A stretch of 64,000 bases of DNA from Solimicrobium silvestre (GCF_002976435.1 NZ_PUGF01000004.1:62001-126000), one strand, 5' to 3'; counted from the first letter of the stretch, positions 51,049 through 60,180 are shown. Notes: a model not told the origin generated them from the letters alone. Program-made: numbers and translations.

Positions 51049-52110
51049 TTAGAAATTCACATCCTGATGCCCTGAAAACCGCGAGCGATATTGTGCTGGA
51101 CCAACACCGAGTTGCCGATGGAATACTCGTCGCAAAGTTTGTTCGTCGCCATAGCCTGCAGCGGCTGCAATATTTTTCAACGGCAGGTCGGTTTCCTCTA
51201 ATGCGCGACATGCTACTTCCAAGCGCATCATTTCAACTGTCTTCGCCGGAGTGCGGCCCAGCTTCTTGACATAGGTGCGGGCAAAAGTGCGCGGCGCCAT
51301 GCTCGCGCGTTCAGCTAAACGCTCGACAGTCAGCGGCTCATGAAGATTCGCAGCGATCCACGCATGCAGCTCGCCAAAGTCCCCACTTTCGGTCGTCTGT
51401 GTGGCCAGGGTAACGCTGAATTGCGATTGCCCTCCCGAACGCTTCACAAACATCACCAACTGGCGTGCCGTGTCTATTGCGATCTTGTGACCGAAATCCT
51501 CTTCAATCAACGCCAACGTAAGATCGATACCTGCGGTCACACCTGCTGAAGTCCAGACTTTGCCGTCACGAACAAATATCTTATCGGCATCGATGTCGAT
51601 ATCCGTATGGAGTCTTTTTAACCTTCCCACCCACGCCCAGTGCGTGGCTGCGCGTTTTCCGGTCAACTGACCGGCCGCCGCAAGTAAAAACGCGCCTGTG
51701 CAGACCGAACAAAGACGGCGTACCGATGACGCCCGTTTGGCGACCCATGCAATCAACGCCGGCGGCGCATAATATTCTTCGCCTGCGCATCCACCGGGCG
51801 CGATAAGCGTATCGATACTCAACCCTTTCAAAAAAGAGACTGGTACAGTCATAAATTGCAGACCAGCGCTTGTCGTTATCAATCCACCTTCGATGGAGAC
51901 AACGATAGTCTCATACCCAGTCACCTTTTCTGATGCCAGGTATCTGTTGGCCGTTGCGAATACTTGCAGCGGCCCGCACAGATCCAGTAAATTCATATCG
52001 TCGTAGGCGATCAGCACAATTCGGCGCGGCGCCAATTTCAATTTTGGCGAACGGTCAGCGGCCTTCGTCATATCAATGTCTTTCTTTGCGTTGCGATTGA
52101 GAATAATCAT
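51049..52110 (-). CDS. GlxA-type AraC-family transcriptional regulator
   Basis: The 353-aa protein joins an N-terminal DJ-1/PfpI-like domain (about 30-210, with the nucleophile-elbow cysteine in SVCTGAFLLAAAGQLTG) to a C-terminal AraC helix-turn-helix pair (about 240-345; PLTVERLAERASMAPRTFAR, IAAAAGYGDEQTLRRVFHRQ). In this family the PfpI-like part acts as a sensor. A shorter start at 52071 (MTKAADRS) is possible. It diverges from a secreted DJ-1 protein across an inverted repeat. Confidence 0.92.
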   Translation of the reverse strand: MIILNRNAKKDIDMTKAADRSPKLKLAPRRIVLIAYDDMNLLDLCGPLQVFATANRYLASEKVTGYETIVVSIEGGLITTSAGLQFMTVPVSFLKGLSIDTLIAPGGCAGEEYYAPPALIAWVAKRASSVRRLCSVCTGAFLLAAAGQLTGKRAATHWAWVGRLKRLHTDIDIDADKIFVRDGKVWTSAGVTAGIDLTLALIEEDFGHKIAIDTARQLVMFVKRSGGQSQFSVTLATQTTESGDFGELHAWIAANLHEPLTVERLAERASMAPRTFARTYVKKLGRTPAKTVEMMRLEVACRALEETDLPLKNIAAAAGYGDEQTLRRVFHRQLGVGPAQYRSRFSGHQDVNF

Positions 52111-52362
52111 AGCGGAAACATAGTTGGCCTAAATGTCAATTAACATTCAATTTCTGCCATCAATCATTAATTTACAAATTTATTTTGACTAAGTCGTTGA
52201 TATGGTTGAGACATATTTTGGCTGGAATTGAATGTTAATTGTCATTGCTGCCAATAAAATCATCCTCGATACTGTTTCCGCGTACTTATCTCAATTCCTC
52301 GCGCGACGCGGCAATATATTTTTATGGCAGCGTTTCACTTAATAAAAATTTTGGAGCATTTA
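52111..52362. promoter_or_regulatory. Divergent control region with a 21-bp inverted repeat
   Basis: AATGTCAATTAACATTCAAT plus T (52132-52152) and its complement (52226-52246) match at 20 of 21 positions and stand 73 bp apart, between the GlxA-type regulator and the DJ-1 gene. Two such sites in a divergent promoter are what a dimeric AraC-type regulator would use, possibly with DNA looping. Binding is inferred. Confidence 0.6.
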
Positions 52363-53373
52363 ATGAATACCTTGTATCGCTATCTATTACGTCTATTTAC
52401 CCTGGCAACCATTTTGTTCGGTGCTATCGCTACGACCAACGCCGCTGGTGCTGCCCCCAAACGGGTTGCAATTTTGTTGTTTGAAGGTGTCGACGTCATC
52501 GATTACGCCGGCCCGCTCGAGGTCTTTGATACGGATGGTATGCAAATTTTCACGGTTGCCGCAACCAAAGCAACGATCAATCCCTCTGACGCAATGAAAG
52601 TCGTGCCAAGTTACACTTTCGCCAATGCTCCTCAGGCCGATATCCTGATAGTACCAGGCGGCCAGATTGATAAAGTGCAATCGGACCCGGCTACACTGGC
52701 TTGGATTAAAAAGCAGAGCGCGCATGCAACTTACGTCATGTCGGTCTGCAATGGCGCTTTCACGCTGGCTAATACTGGACTGCTCTCCGGGCTCAAAGTC
52801 ACAACTACGGCAGGTCGGATTGATGAACTACGCAAGAAACATCCGGAGCTGCAAGTGGTACGCGACCAGCGCGTGGTAGATAACGGAAAATTTATCGAAA
52901 CGGGCGGACTGACCGCCGGAATCGACGGCGCACTACATCTGGTGTCCTTGATTGCGGGTGACGGGGAGGCTCACGCGATTGCGCAACAAATGGAATACAA
53001 GTGGCTTCCGGAAGGGGCTTATCTGCCGGGTACTGATGCATTCCATATCGTCAAGGAAATCATGGGCATTGGCATGATGTCTGCGCATGAAACCGGCAGC
53101 ATGGACGGCATAGCCAGCAGCAGCGGTGACTCAACGCAATGGGAAATTGGCTATCGACTTCGTTCGGAGAAGACCGACAGTGACATCCTAAAACACGTCG
53201 TGCAATCGTACACCGGCATGGCTCTGGATAGCGGTGGTTCTGCAGCAGTAACAACCGGCGTTTGGCAATATCGTGACGCAGAAGGTAATCAATGGAATGT
53301 GAAATTTAATGTCGATAGCGTTCCCGGACAGACGGGCATGCATGTTTTCAAAATCGAAGCGGTTCGAGTGTAA
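52363..53373 (+). CDS. Secreted DJ-1/PfpI family protein
   Basis: The ATG at 52363 has GGAG 7 bp upstream. The 336-aa protein has a signal peptide (YRYLLRLFTLATILFGAIAT, cleavage near AAGAA), then a DJ-1/PfpI domain (about 30-205: VAILLFEGVDVIDYAGPLEV, and the cysteine in SVCNGAFTLANTGLLSG, followed by ETGGLTAGIDGAL). About 100 extra C-terminal residues are of unknown fold. The periplasmic location is unusual for DJ-1 proteins. It is probably controlled by the divergent GlxA-type regulator. Confidence 0.88.
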   Translation: MNTLYRYLLRLFTLATILFGAIATTNAAGAAPKRVAILLFEGVDVIDYAGPLEVFDTDGMQIFTVAATKATINPSDAMKVVPSYTFANAPQADILIVPGGQIDKVQSDPATLAWIKKQSAHATYVMSVCNGAFTLANTGLLSGLKVTTTAGRIDELRKKHPELQVVRDQRVVDNGKFIETGGLTAGIDGALHLVSLIAGDGEAHAIAQQMEYKWLPEGAYLPGTDAFHIVKEIMGIGMMSAHETGSMDGIASSSGDSTQWEIGYRLRSEKTDSDILKHVVQSYTGMALDSGGSAAVTTGVWQYRDAEGNQWNVKFNVDSVPGQTGMHVFKIEAVRV

Positions 53374-53431
53374 TTGCCCTGGATTGAGTGGCCAGGCCGA
53401 GAGTTCCAGTCAGTTTGAAATGTTAAATGGA

Positions 53432-54118
53432 TCAACTATCTAAGTGTTTTGAACTCTCACGCAGCGTCAAACTGGAAAGACGATCCCCATACTTAATGAC
53501 AAATTCGCGGACAAATTCAGGATCCCAACGCGCATAGTCTCTCAGTGCCCACCCAATTGCTTTCCGAATAAAGAATTCTTTCTCATGGCCGAGCTTCAAC
53601 GCATATCGCTTTAACCTTGATTTGTCGGTATCCAATCGCCAGCCAAGTTGATGCAGCATGGCAGATCGTCTGACCCAGAAACTTTCGTGCACAATCCATT
53701 CGTCCATGATGGATTTTATTGCCGCTTTATTTGTATGTTCAGTATGGAGCACGGTGCTGATTACTGCAGAGAGACCATCTACTGTTTCCCACCAAGGATC
53801 ACACAATAGAAGATCGCGAATGGCGGGCAGATCTGTCAGGCCAATCAGATGAGATTGATGTCGGAGCAGATCAATTGCCGTATAACGATATTCTCGCTCC
53901 TCACCTGCCCAAAGCATTCTCGCTGCTTCTAACAATTTCTGTGCATCGTCAAATGGACTTTTGATCAGGTCTTTGACAGCGGCCCTTCTGATCGGCGCAG
54001 GCAATCCCAAAAACTTAAACTGGCCAAGTAGATAGGCGCTCATGGCTTCTGCGCGGTCACTGTTTGCCAGTGGCAGCAATCTGCACTCGACTTCCCTTGT
54101 AAATGCCTGTGCTTTCAT
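53432..54118 (-). CDS. DNA alkylation repair protein (AlkD-like)
   Basis: The start at 54118 (MKAQAFTREVE) has AAGG 7 bp upstream. The 228-aa protein is an all-helical HEAT-like DNA glycosylase of the AlkD family, which removes positively charged alkylated bases. Family blocks MSAYLLGQFKFLGLPAPIRR, the WWETVDGLSAVIS segment (W and D of the active region), and EFFIRKAIGWALRDYARWDP are present. It converges on the DJ-1 gene and follows a truncated VOC fragment by one base. Confidence 0.92.
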   Translation of the reverse strand: MKAQAFTREVECRLLPLANSDRAEAMSAYLLGQFKFLGLPAPIRRAAVKDLIKSPFDDAQKLLEAARMLWAGEEREYRYTAIDLLRHQSHLIGLTDLPAIRDLLLCDPWWETVDGLSAVISTVLHTEHTNKAAIKSIMDEWIVHESFWVRRSAMLHQLGWRLDTDKSRLKRYALKLGHEKEFFIRKAIGWALRDYARWDPEFVREFVIKYGDRLSSLTLRESSKHLDS

Positions 54119-54119
54119 T

Positions 54120-54260
54120 TCAAACCTTGGCCGTGGTGACGAAGCAAGCACCGCCGGGATTTTCCGCCTTTTTTTCAATCCCCAGCGTAGCTAGAACATT
54201 GGTATAGAACAAAATCAGTTTGTCTGCGTTTGCAGTGCGAATTCCAATATGATCAATCAT
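54120..54260 (-). pseudogene. Glyoxalase/VOC-family fragment
   Basis: From an ATG at 54260 the 46-aa reading starts MIDHIGIRTANADKLILFYT and ends NPGGACFVTTAKV. The first 30 residues are a typical VOC-domain beginning, but VOC proteins are usually over 110 aa, so most of the domain has been lost, apparently through an internal deletion. It ends one base before the alkD-like start. Confidence 0.65.
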
Positions 54261-54356
54261 GATAGTTTTTTTCCGTTTATGAACCGCGAACTTCCAGCGA
54301 GGCGCGGTCCCAGGACATTAATTACTGTTGCTGGCACAACGTGTCGGATCACGATC

Positions 54357-54770
54357 CTATACGTCAACTAGCGGATACGATTCAACGTAACTCTCACCGT
54401 CTACACCATAGTAAGTGACTGTTCGAGCGATTAAGTCGACGTCGTATTTCACGGTCCCAGCTTTCCAACTCGCGATCAGGAATTCTGAAAAGGTGCTTTT
54501 GCCAGCCTGATCTATACGCAGTGCGGTGATAAGGGCTTCCCGGTTGAAGGGAGGTACGTCCGCCATACCTTCTATCAATGGTGTGCCTTGGACAGCAACG
54601 GGACCAAGTTCCGTTACGTAAAAGCTTTGGCACGACGGCAGAAACCAGCAGTTGCGTTTTACGCCCGCACTCCTAAGCGTTTCTGCTAAATAAGGAAAGC
54701 CGCCGGCCTTTGGTCTGCCAGCCATGGCCCTTTGTTGCGCTGATTTAAGATTTTCAATTGCGTTGTTCAT
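54357..54770 (-). CDS. DUF1398 family protein
   Basis: The 137-aa protein matches DUF1398: RPKAGGFPYLAETLRSAGVK, NCWFLPSCQSFYVTELGPV, VQGTPLIEGMADVPPFNREA and DLIARTVTYYGVDGESYVES. The function is unknown. It follows the MarR gene by 10 bp and is probably cotranscribed and controlled by it. Confidence 0.88.
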   Translation of the reverse strand: MNNAIENLKSAQQRAMAGRPKAGGFPYLAETLRSAGVKRNCWFLPSCQSFYVTELGPVAVQGTPLIEGMADVPPFNREALITALRIDQAGKSTFSEFLIASWKAGTVKYDVDLIARTVTYYGVDGESYVESYPLVDV

Positions 54771-54780
54771 TTTTCACTCC

Positions 54781-55257
54781 TTAATCAATGGGATATTTTT
54801 TCAAATGGTTGTGTATCACTATTTTCGTAAGTACTGCTGCCAATGCTTCACGTTCTTCAGTAGACAGCACACCGAAAAATTCTTCATCATTGGCGTCGGC
54901 CAATTTAGCCAGCTTAGGGACCATGGCAATTGCCGTCTCGGTCAACCGGATATCCTGATACCGGCGGTCTTCTACCGCTTCGGTTCTGGTTACCAATTTT
55001 TTTTCGAGAAGTTTGGAGATGAGTTTCGAAACCGCGCCTCGAGTCAATCCGGTCAATTCAGAAACTACCCCTGGTGATGTCGTATCGTCACCGCTGTACA
55101 TTTCTCGGATGACCACCCACTCGGCAACTGTCACGTCCATTTTTTCCAATTTGCGTGCAAATGATTGCGAGACATTATTCGAGACCAACCTCATCCAAAA
55201 TCCGAGGTGGGATTTCAAGTTGCTAGCTTTCAGCTTTTGTTTCTTGTTTGCGGTCAT
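54781..55257 (-). CDS. MarR-family transcriptional regulator
   Basis: The start at 55257 (MTANKKQKLKASNLK) has AAGGAGG 8 bp upstream, so the longer reading is rejected. The 158-aa winged-helix protein has VTVAEWVVIREMYSGDDTTS, LTGLTRGAVSKLISKLLEKK and the wing TRTEAVEDRRYQDIRLTETA. MarR regulators respond to phenolics or oxidants. Its near target is the DUF1398 gene 10 bp downstream. Confidence 0.9.
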   Translation of the reverse strand: MTANKKQKLKASNLKSHLGFWMRLVSNNVSQSFARKLEKMDVTVAEWVVIREMYSGDDTTSPGVVSELTGLTRGAVSKLISKLLEKKLVTRTEAVEDRRYQDIRLTETAIAMVPKLAKLADANDEEFFGVLSTEEREALAAVLTKIVIHNHLKKYPID

Positions 55258-55944
55258 TTTCAGTTCCTCCTTGAATCGAATATTACTTTCCACGGAAACA
55301 GTTGTCAAGGAAAATGTTTGCGCGATTAAGTTTCTTTAATATTAATTTTTATACCTACTTTTTCAAGCCACGGCAAATTTTCCTAGCGGCGAATTTGCAA
55401 AGAAAATGTCGAAAATTCGCGGAGAAATTAAAGTTTCAGGAAACGAAGATGGCGCTGCTTTGGTGACTGTTAAGTGCAGCCGATTCGGCAAACTAGACGG
55501 CAGAACTAATGAATCACAAGTTAATTTAATAAACTGAATAATTTGTAGAGTAATCTCAATTATTGAGAAACCATATTTTCAAAAATATTGCCTATGTTCC
55601 TGATTTTGTTGGACAGAGAAATCGATTATTTTGAGAACCTACAATTTTGACGGATGGCACGATAAGTGAAATCTGTGCCAAGTTAGTGAATAATAGTGTC
55701 ACGGTTAGTGAAATAGTCGATAGAAACCCGCTAGGAATGAACTGGCGGTTTTTTTATTGTATGCGACTTACTCGAATTAGTAGGTTTCGAGCCTAGTGTT
55801 ACTATTTTTTAATTTTAGAGTTACTGTTTTTCGCTTGACGCTTGCACTGTGGGCAGCATGAACACTTGCAGGAGCTGTATTGAACAGAGGGCTCGGTAAC
55901 GGGCATCCCCTATCGTAATTCTGGCCATTTGCAACCACTTCGAC
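55258..55944. other. 687-bp region holding repeat copy 2
   Basis: No gene is supported. The first part is AT-rich and may hold the MarR promoter. The middle, 55644-55837, is the second copy of the reiterated TTAGTGAAAT repeat. A 68-aa minus-strand reading at 55777-55983 overlaps the repeat and is not convincing. Confidence 0.5.
55644..55837 (+). repeat. Reiterated TTAGTGAAAT repeat with terminator, copy 2
   Basis: The unit contains CACGATAAGTGAAAT, GCCAAGTTAGTGAATA and CACGGTTAGTGAAATA in a row, so three imperfect motif copies. A hairpin AAACCCGCTAG...CTGGCGGTTT and a T run follow (55724-55756). The homology with copy 3 then continues through TATTTTTTAATTTTAGAGTT and on to ACTGTTTTTCGCTTG. 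Copy 1 at gyrB lacks this last part. Confidence 0.75.
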
Positions 55945-56586
55945 ATGAAAGGAAAGAAAATTAAATTGACGAATTCTCATCATAATGCAATGCCTTTAGA
56001 GCAGCACTCGATGTGGCTTTGGATAGCTCTATTTTTTCGTAATGCTTTTCCTTTCATCGTTTCGATAATTCTTTCCGCATGTACCGTGACCGATCGGCAC
56101 CATCTCCCCGATGATTGGGCTCCGGTTGAGCAGGGAGTTGGGAGTTTTCGGCAACTGGCGGGAGATTATGCTTTCATGGGTGAAATTGGTGATAATAGTG
56201 GAAGAAAATACCAATTGAATCTCTTTGCACCAAGTTCTTCTTGGAAACTTATCGAGAATTCAACGCATGTAAAGATCGAAGTAAACTCAGGTGACCAGTT
56301 ACACGGGCTTACGGTTTGATACCTAAACGGTGATGCCGAGTTGCTGGTAATTCGGCTCAGTCAGGGTAGGGATTATTGGTGCAATAATCAGCAATGCACC
56401 TTTCGTTGGCCAGACGTACCTTCAATTGAGGCGCGGCAGTTTTCACTGACAACTGGAAGCGATGGCGCACTATTACAGCATATTGTGTATCACTACACGA
56501 CATACGTTCTCATAACTCAAGTACACGACGCAGATTATTGGGTTCGATGGACGTCGCGTAGAGCCACATCGCCTGCAGTACAGTAG
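55945..56586 (+). pseudogene. Lipoprotein gene interrupted by an in-frame TGA
   Basis: Reading one frame from 55945, a lipoprotein signal (FPFIVSIILSAC) leads into 124 codons ending at TGA (56317). The same frame then continues open for 89 more codons (YLNGDAELLVIRLSQGRDYW ... TSRRATSPAVQ). The join GLTV-stop-YLNGDAELLV reads as one domain. A single C-to-T change from CGA would create this stop. The intact protein would be about 213 aa. The family is not recognised. Confidence 0.65.
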
Positions 56587-56714
56587 ATTGGGCTGTGTGG
56601 TGGCGTCAACTTAGCTGGATAAGGATCGAAATATAGTTGCGGGAATGATTGGAGGGGAGCATGATCTAAGCAAGGGCCGCAATTTCGCTGCGGACGGTTT
56701 AGGAGTGAATTGGC

Positions 56715-56993
56715 ATGACAACTAGGATCACTGTAGCCGCTGACAACGCCAGGATCGGCGACATTATTTACAACGGACTTGGCAGCGGCAAACACCCAAC
56801 CTACTCTTGGGAAGCTATCACCCAGGTCAATTCAGTGGATGGACTGATTCAACTGATTACGGGCCGCCTCGACGGCCCCCACGGTGAATTCTGGTTCGAA
56901 CCGGAGGAATCAGTTGTCGTGGTTCGTCACCCACCGGCAGCCCCCAAACCAGCTATCGCAGAGCCCCATAACAAGCGGCCTCATGGACATTAG
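56715..56993 (+). CDS. Small hypothetical protein
   Basis: The 92-aa protein has AGGAG 9 bp upstream of the ATG. It reads as a small beta-rich protein (RITVAADNARIGDIIYNGLG, then DGPHGEFWFEPEESVVVVRH) with a Pro/His-rich tail. No family is recognised and no motif is visible. Confidence 0.6.
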   Translation: MTTRITVAADNARIGDIIYNGLGSGKHPTYSWEAITQVNSVDGLIQLITGRLDGPHGEFWFEPEESVVVVRHPPAAPKPAIAEPHNKRPHGH

Positions 56994-57463
56994 GGCGGGC
57001 TTTATCTTTGGTGGTGGTCGCATGATGACCCATTGGCGCCACAAAATAAACGGACCGCGACCGGTGTCGGCGCCAAACGGACAGATATGAAATATTCCAA
57101 AGATGGCTGTTCGGAGCTATCTGGCCTACAAACGACACCGGCACGACGGCTCGCAAATAAACAACAACTTCGCAATGGCAATCGATGAAGTAAAAGCGCC
57201 GATTAGTATTAGCCAATCCACCAATTCTCAAACACGTTTTTAATCGGATACTGCCATATGTCGCACGTGATGCGTCACTGTTGGCGCTACTTCCCGTGCC
57301 TATGGTGACGACGTGCTTCGTCGCAAATTGATAGCCTGTGCGCTCGGTTGTGTTCGCTCTTTACCCAAATAATGCGCCATCCCACATTTACTACAATGCG
57401 TTAACTTGCTAATCTCGCTTTTGATAAACTGACTTCCCAAACTGATTCGTAAAGGAATAACTT
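56994..57463. other. Region without a supported gene
   Basis: These 470 bp show no reading frame with a start signal or a family match. GC is moderate. No strong hairpin or repeat was seen. It may be decayed coding DNA. The promoter of the SnoaL-like gene probably lies at its right end. Confidence 0.45.
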
Positions 57464-57841
57464 ATGAAGGTTACCGATCCGAAGAATTTGAATAAGCATT
57501 TCAATGAGTTGTTCCGCGCGGATGATCTCGATGGAATGATGGCGCTATACGAGTCGAGCGCTGTGCTTTGTCTCGCTTCCGGACATGTGCTAAACGGGAG
57601 CGAGCAGATTCGAGAACAGATGAAGACACTGCTTGCTTTGCGAGGAGAACTGACGTCCGAGCATCTTTCTTGCGTGCAGCGTGATGACTTGGCAATGCTT
57701 CACGCCAAATGGCAATTTAAAGGTTCCGACAGCGCCGGCAACGCAATCGATATTGGAGGTTACTCTTCCAAACTTGCTAAAAAAGGGGAAGATGGTGCAT
57801 GGCGTTATGTTATGGACCTGCCCGTCGCATTCAGACCCTGA
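57464..57841 (+). CDS. SnoaL-like / DUF4440-type protein
   Basis: The 125-aa protein has AAAGGA about 9 bp upstream. It matches the cone-shaped SnoaL/nuclear transport factor 2 fold: NKHFNELFRADDLDGMMALY at the start, then NGSEQIREQMKTLLAL and a closing GAWRYVMDLPVAFRP. Members are enzymes or ligand binders. The substrate is unknown. Confidence 0.85.
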   Translation: MKVTDPKNLNKHFNELFRADDLDGMMALYESSAVLCLASGHVLNGSEQIREQMKTLLALRGELTSEHLSCVQRDDLAMLHAKWQFKGSDSAGNAIDIGGYSSKLAKKGEDGAWRYVMDLPVAFRP

Positions 57842-58147
57842 TTAAACTTCCACGCTCAGATGGAAATTTTTATTTGGAAGATATGCCGCTGTTGCCGCAC
57901 GTTGAAAGATGCTGCTCGCGCGCTGACTAGCTTGTTAATTACGCCCCCGCATACTAAGCAAATACAACACAGACAGCGCCGCTCTCCAGTACCACAAACA
58001 CCCATCGGTTTCGTCGCATGCAAACCTACTTATCTGGCCAAATTTTCGCAATTGACTATACTCATATTGAGCAGAAACTGGTACCGCGTATTAGCAAGCA
58101 AAGGCGACTTCCGTTTACTTAAGGTCGAACATAAATCGGAGTTTGAC
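57842..58147. other. Region without a supported gene
   Basis: The 306-bp gap before the ThpR-like gene can be read as an extension of that gene to 57860, but the extension has no family similarity. I see no repeat or terminator in it. Confidence 0.45.
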
Positions 58148-58693
58148 ATGGAAAAATCACCACGCAACATTGACAGCACCAGTCGATTATTTCTAGCTCT
58201 TTGGCCAGAAACAACTATTCAAAATAAATTGAAATGCTGGAGTGACGACTGCTCATGGCCTTCAAGTGCATCATTGATGCGGCCTGAATCTCTCCACTTG
58301 ACGCTACACTTTATTGGGAATGTGCCAAATTCCCGTTTGCCAGAACTGGTGCAAGGGCTAAAAGTTTCCTTTCACCCATTTGATCTAAGTTTTGGCCGTC
58401 CTGAAATGTGGGCACACGGAGTAGCTGTATTGAAACCAGATTCGGTGCCTGACAACTTACTGGAGTTACACGCATCGTTAGAACCGGTGTTACGACGTCT
58501 CACACTCCCAATCGAAACCCGGCCTTTCCTTCCTCATATTACATTCGCACGCCATGCTGCCGACGCCCTCCTTCCCGCGCTCGAACAAGAGCAGCGTATA
58601 CATTGGCATGTAGATGGATACGCGCTGATTAAGTCGCAGCAAATACCCGAAGGAAGGTATACCTTGGTGCAGCGCTACGCGCATAAGATGTGA
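58148..58693 (+). CDS. RNA 2',3'-cyclic phosphodiesterase (ThpR-like, 2H family)
   Basis: The start at 58148 (MEKSPRNIDSTSRLFLALWP) has GGAG 8 bp upstream. The 181-aa protein has both HxTx motifs of the 2H phosphodiesterase family: H50-L-T52 in LHLTLHFIGN, and H130-I-T132 in LPHITFARHA. ThpR acts on RNA 2',3'-cyclic phosphates; the physiological substrate is unclear. Confidence 0.92.
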   Translation: MEKSPRNIDSTSRLFLALWPETTIQNKLKCWSDDCSWPSSASLMRPESLHLTLHFIGNVPNSRLPELVQGLKVSFHPFDLSFGRPEMWAHGVAVLKPDSVPDNLLELHASLEPVLRRLTLPIETRPFLPHITFARHAADALLPALEQEQRIHWHVDGYALIKSQQIPEGRYTLVQRYAHKM

Positions 58694-59165
58694 TTTCTGG
58701 AGAGAAAGTTATCGTCGTGATGACATGGAACAAAGCTTGCACAAATAAGCCAGTTGCACTAAGTCATGTAAAAGGAAGCAAATTACTTTGGCGCAATTTT
58801 ATATAACCTATTAATAATCGACATGGGCAGTCACATTAACTTCAGCGCCCTATGAAACTCAACGTTGGAACAATATCCCCAAGTCATGACTCATTGCAAC
58901 AATGAGCGATTGCCGTCCCCCTCCGTTACATTTGTTACGCTAATTACACCTTAGACAAACAAATACAATTTGACACTCCGCTACTCAGTACATATTCTCC
59001 TTGAGCCACAGCACTGCGTTCCGTTGGAAAAGTTGATCAATGGCATTGCCTTTCTGTGGAGAAATATTAAGTTTCCTGATTTCGCAACTCCCCCCATCAA
59101 TCTGCCCTGTGTGACGCTGCCACGTCGTGTCGGCATTTCACTTGCTCTGAATAAGGAATTTTTAA
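58694..59165. other. Region with a small hairpin, no supported gene
   Basis: These 472 bp contain one perfect small hairpin, CTCATTG-CAA-CAATGAG (58890-58906), without a T tract. No gene is supported. The promoter of the secreted-protein gene is expected at the right end. Confidence 0.45.
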
Positions 59166-60125
59166 ATGAAAAATATCTTCATCAAAGCGTTAGTCATTTC
59201 ATGTCTGGCATCAGCAGCGACCATCTCGATGGTCAGTGTTCACGCCGGGGAAAACCAGAGTCTGGTACAGGTAGCGCCGGATGAAATCGCCCGGGTACCC
59301 GGGATGACCGCCGATTACGTCAGAACTCCACACGGTTATTTTCATTCCTCCTGCGTACAGCACATCGACCAAAGTGAGGAGCTTCAAGTGGACGGTAGCA
59401 TCAAGCGCGCTGACGGTAAGCTTCGTCAGGTTGCCCAATGTGCTTACCCAAGGTTCCTAAATAACGGCACGCGTATCGAGGCGACTGCAAAAAACACACG
59501 TCTGCCAGAGGTATACAACGGCTACTTGCAGCTTGTGTCTGCAACACTCAGCTCTGGCACCAACGAGTTGACGGCTTACATGACAGTGCCACCTAATCCT
59601 AGCTCCGAGTCTGGACAAACGTTGTACTTTTTCCCGGGCCTCGAGGACGCTCAGAACGTAGTATCGATTCTGCAGCCAGTACTGGGCTGGGATGGTTATG
59701 GCGCTAACAATTGGACCATTGCCTCATGGAACTGCTGCAAATCGGGTACCACGTACGTCGGCAACAATGTCGTTGTGAAGCCGGGTGATCTGATCTACGG
59801 CACCATGGTCAACACGGGCGGCCAGAATTGGACGATCACCGCGACCGACGAAACCAACACTTCACTGGCTTCAGCTACCCTGAAAACCCAAGGCTATAGC
59901 CAGACCTTTGACTGGGTTTTTGCTGGTGCTCTGGAAACCTACGGCGTCAGTTCTTGCAGCCAATTCCCAAGCAGCGGCCCGATCAAGTTCACCAACATTC
60001 AGGCCTATGTCGGCGGTAAAGTCGTCAGCAATCCGAGCTGGAGCATTCAACCAGGTTCAAACAGCGAAACGGCTTGCACCAAAGCCACCGTCGTTGACTC
60101 TAAGGATGTCAATATCAGCTACTGA
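59166..60125 (+). CDS. Secreted protein of unknown function
   Basis: The 319-aa protein has a signal peptide (IFIKALVISCLASAATISMV, cleavage near VHAGE). The mature part has a striking conserved-looking core, SGQTLYFFPGLEDAQNVVSI, LQPVLGWDGYGANNWTIASW, then NCCKSGTTYVGNNVV. From memory this pattern occurs in secreted proteins of fungi and actinobacteria. The mature protein has several cysteines and a beta-rich look with no catalytic motif I can name. Its GC is higher than its surroundings. Repeat copy 3 follows its stop. Confidence 0.75.
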   Translation: MKNIFIKALVISCLASAATISMVSVHAGENQSLVQVAPDEIARVPGMTADYVRTPHGYFHSSCVQHIDQSEELQVDGSIKRADGKLRQVAQCAYPRFLNNGTRIEATAKNTRLPEVYNGYLQLVSATLSSGTNELTAYMTVPPNPSSESGQTLYFFPGLEDAQNVVSILQPVLGWDGYGANNWTIASWNCCKSGTTYVGNNVVVKPGDLIYGTMVNTGGQNWTITATDETNTSLASATLKTQGYSQTFDWVFAGALETYGVSSCSQFPSSGPIKFTNIQAYVGGKVVSNPSWSIQPGSNSETACTKATVVDSKDVNISY

Positions 60126-60180
60126 CGTCGTATACCTTGCTCAACAATTTCACCAGCATGTCAACGCTGATGGCTGGTGG

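Noticed and set aside
55644-55837. Type III toxin-antitoxin RNA repeats (ToxI-like) at the TTAGTGAAAT repeats
   Set aside because: The motif repeats are short and imperfect, and no ToxN-like gene follows any copy.
55777-55983. 68-aa minus-strand ORF
   Set aside because: It overlaps repeat copy 2 and has no start signal or family similarity.
57860-58147. N-terminal extension of the ThpR-like protein by 96 residues
   Set aside because: The 2H-family homology starts right after the ATG at 58148, which has its own ribosome site. The extension is Arg/Thr-rich without similarity.
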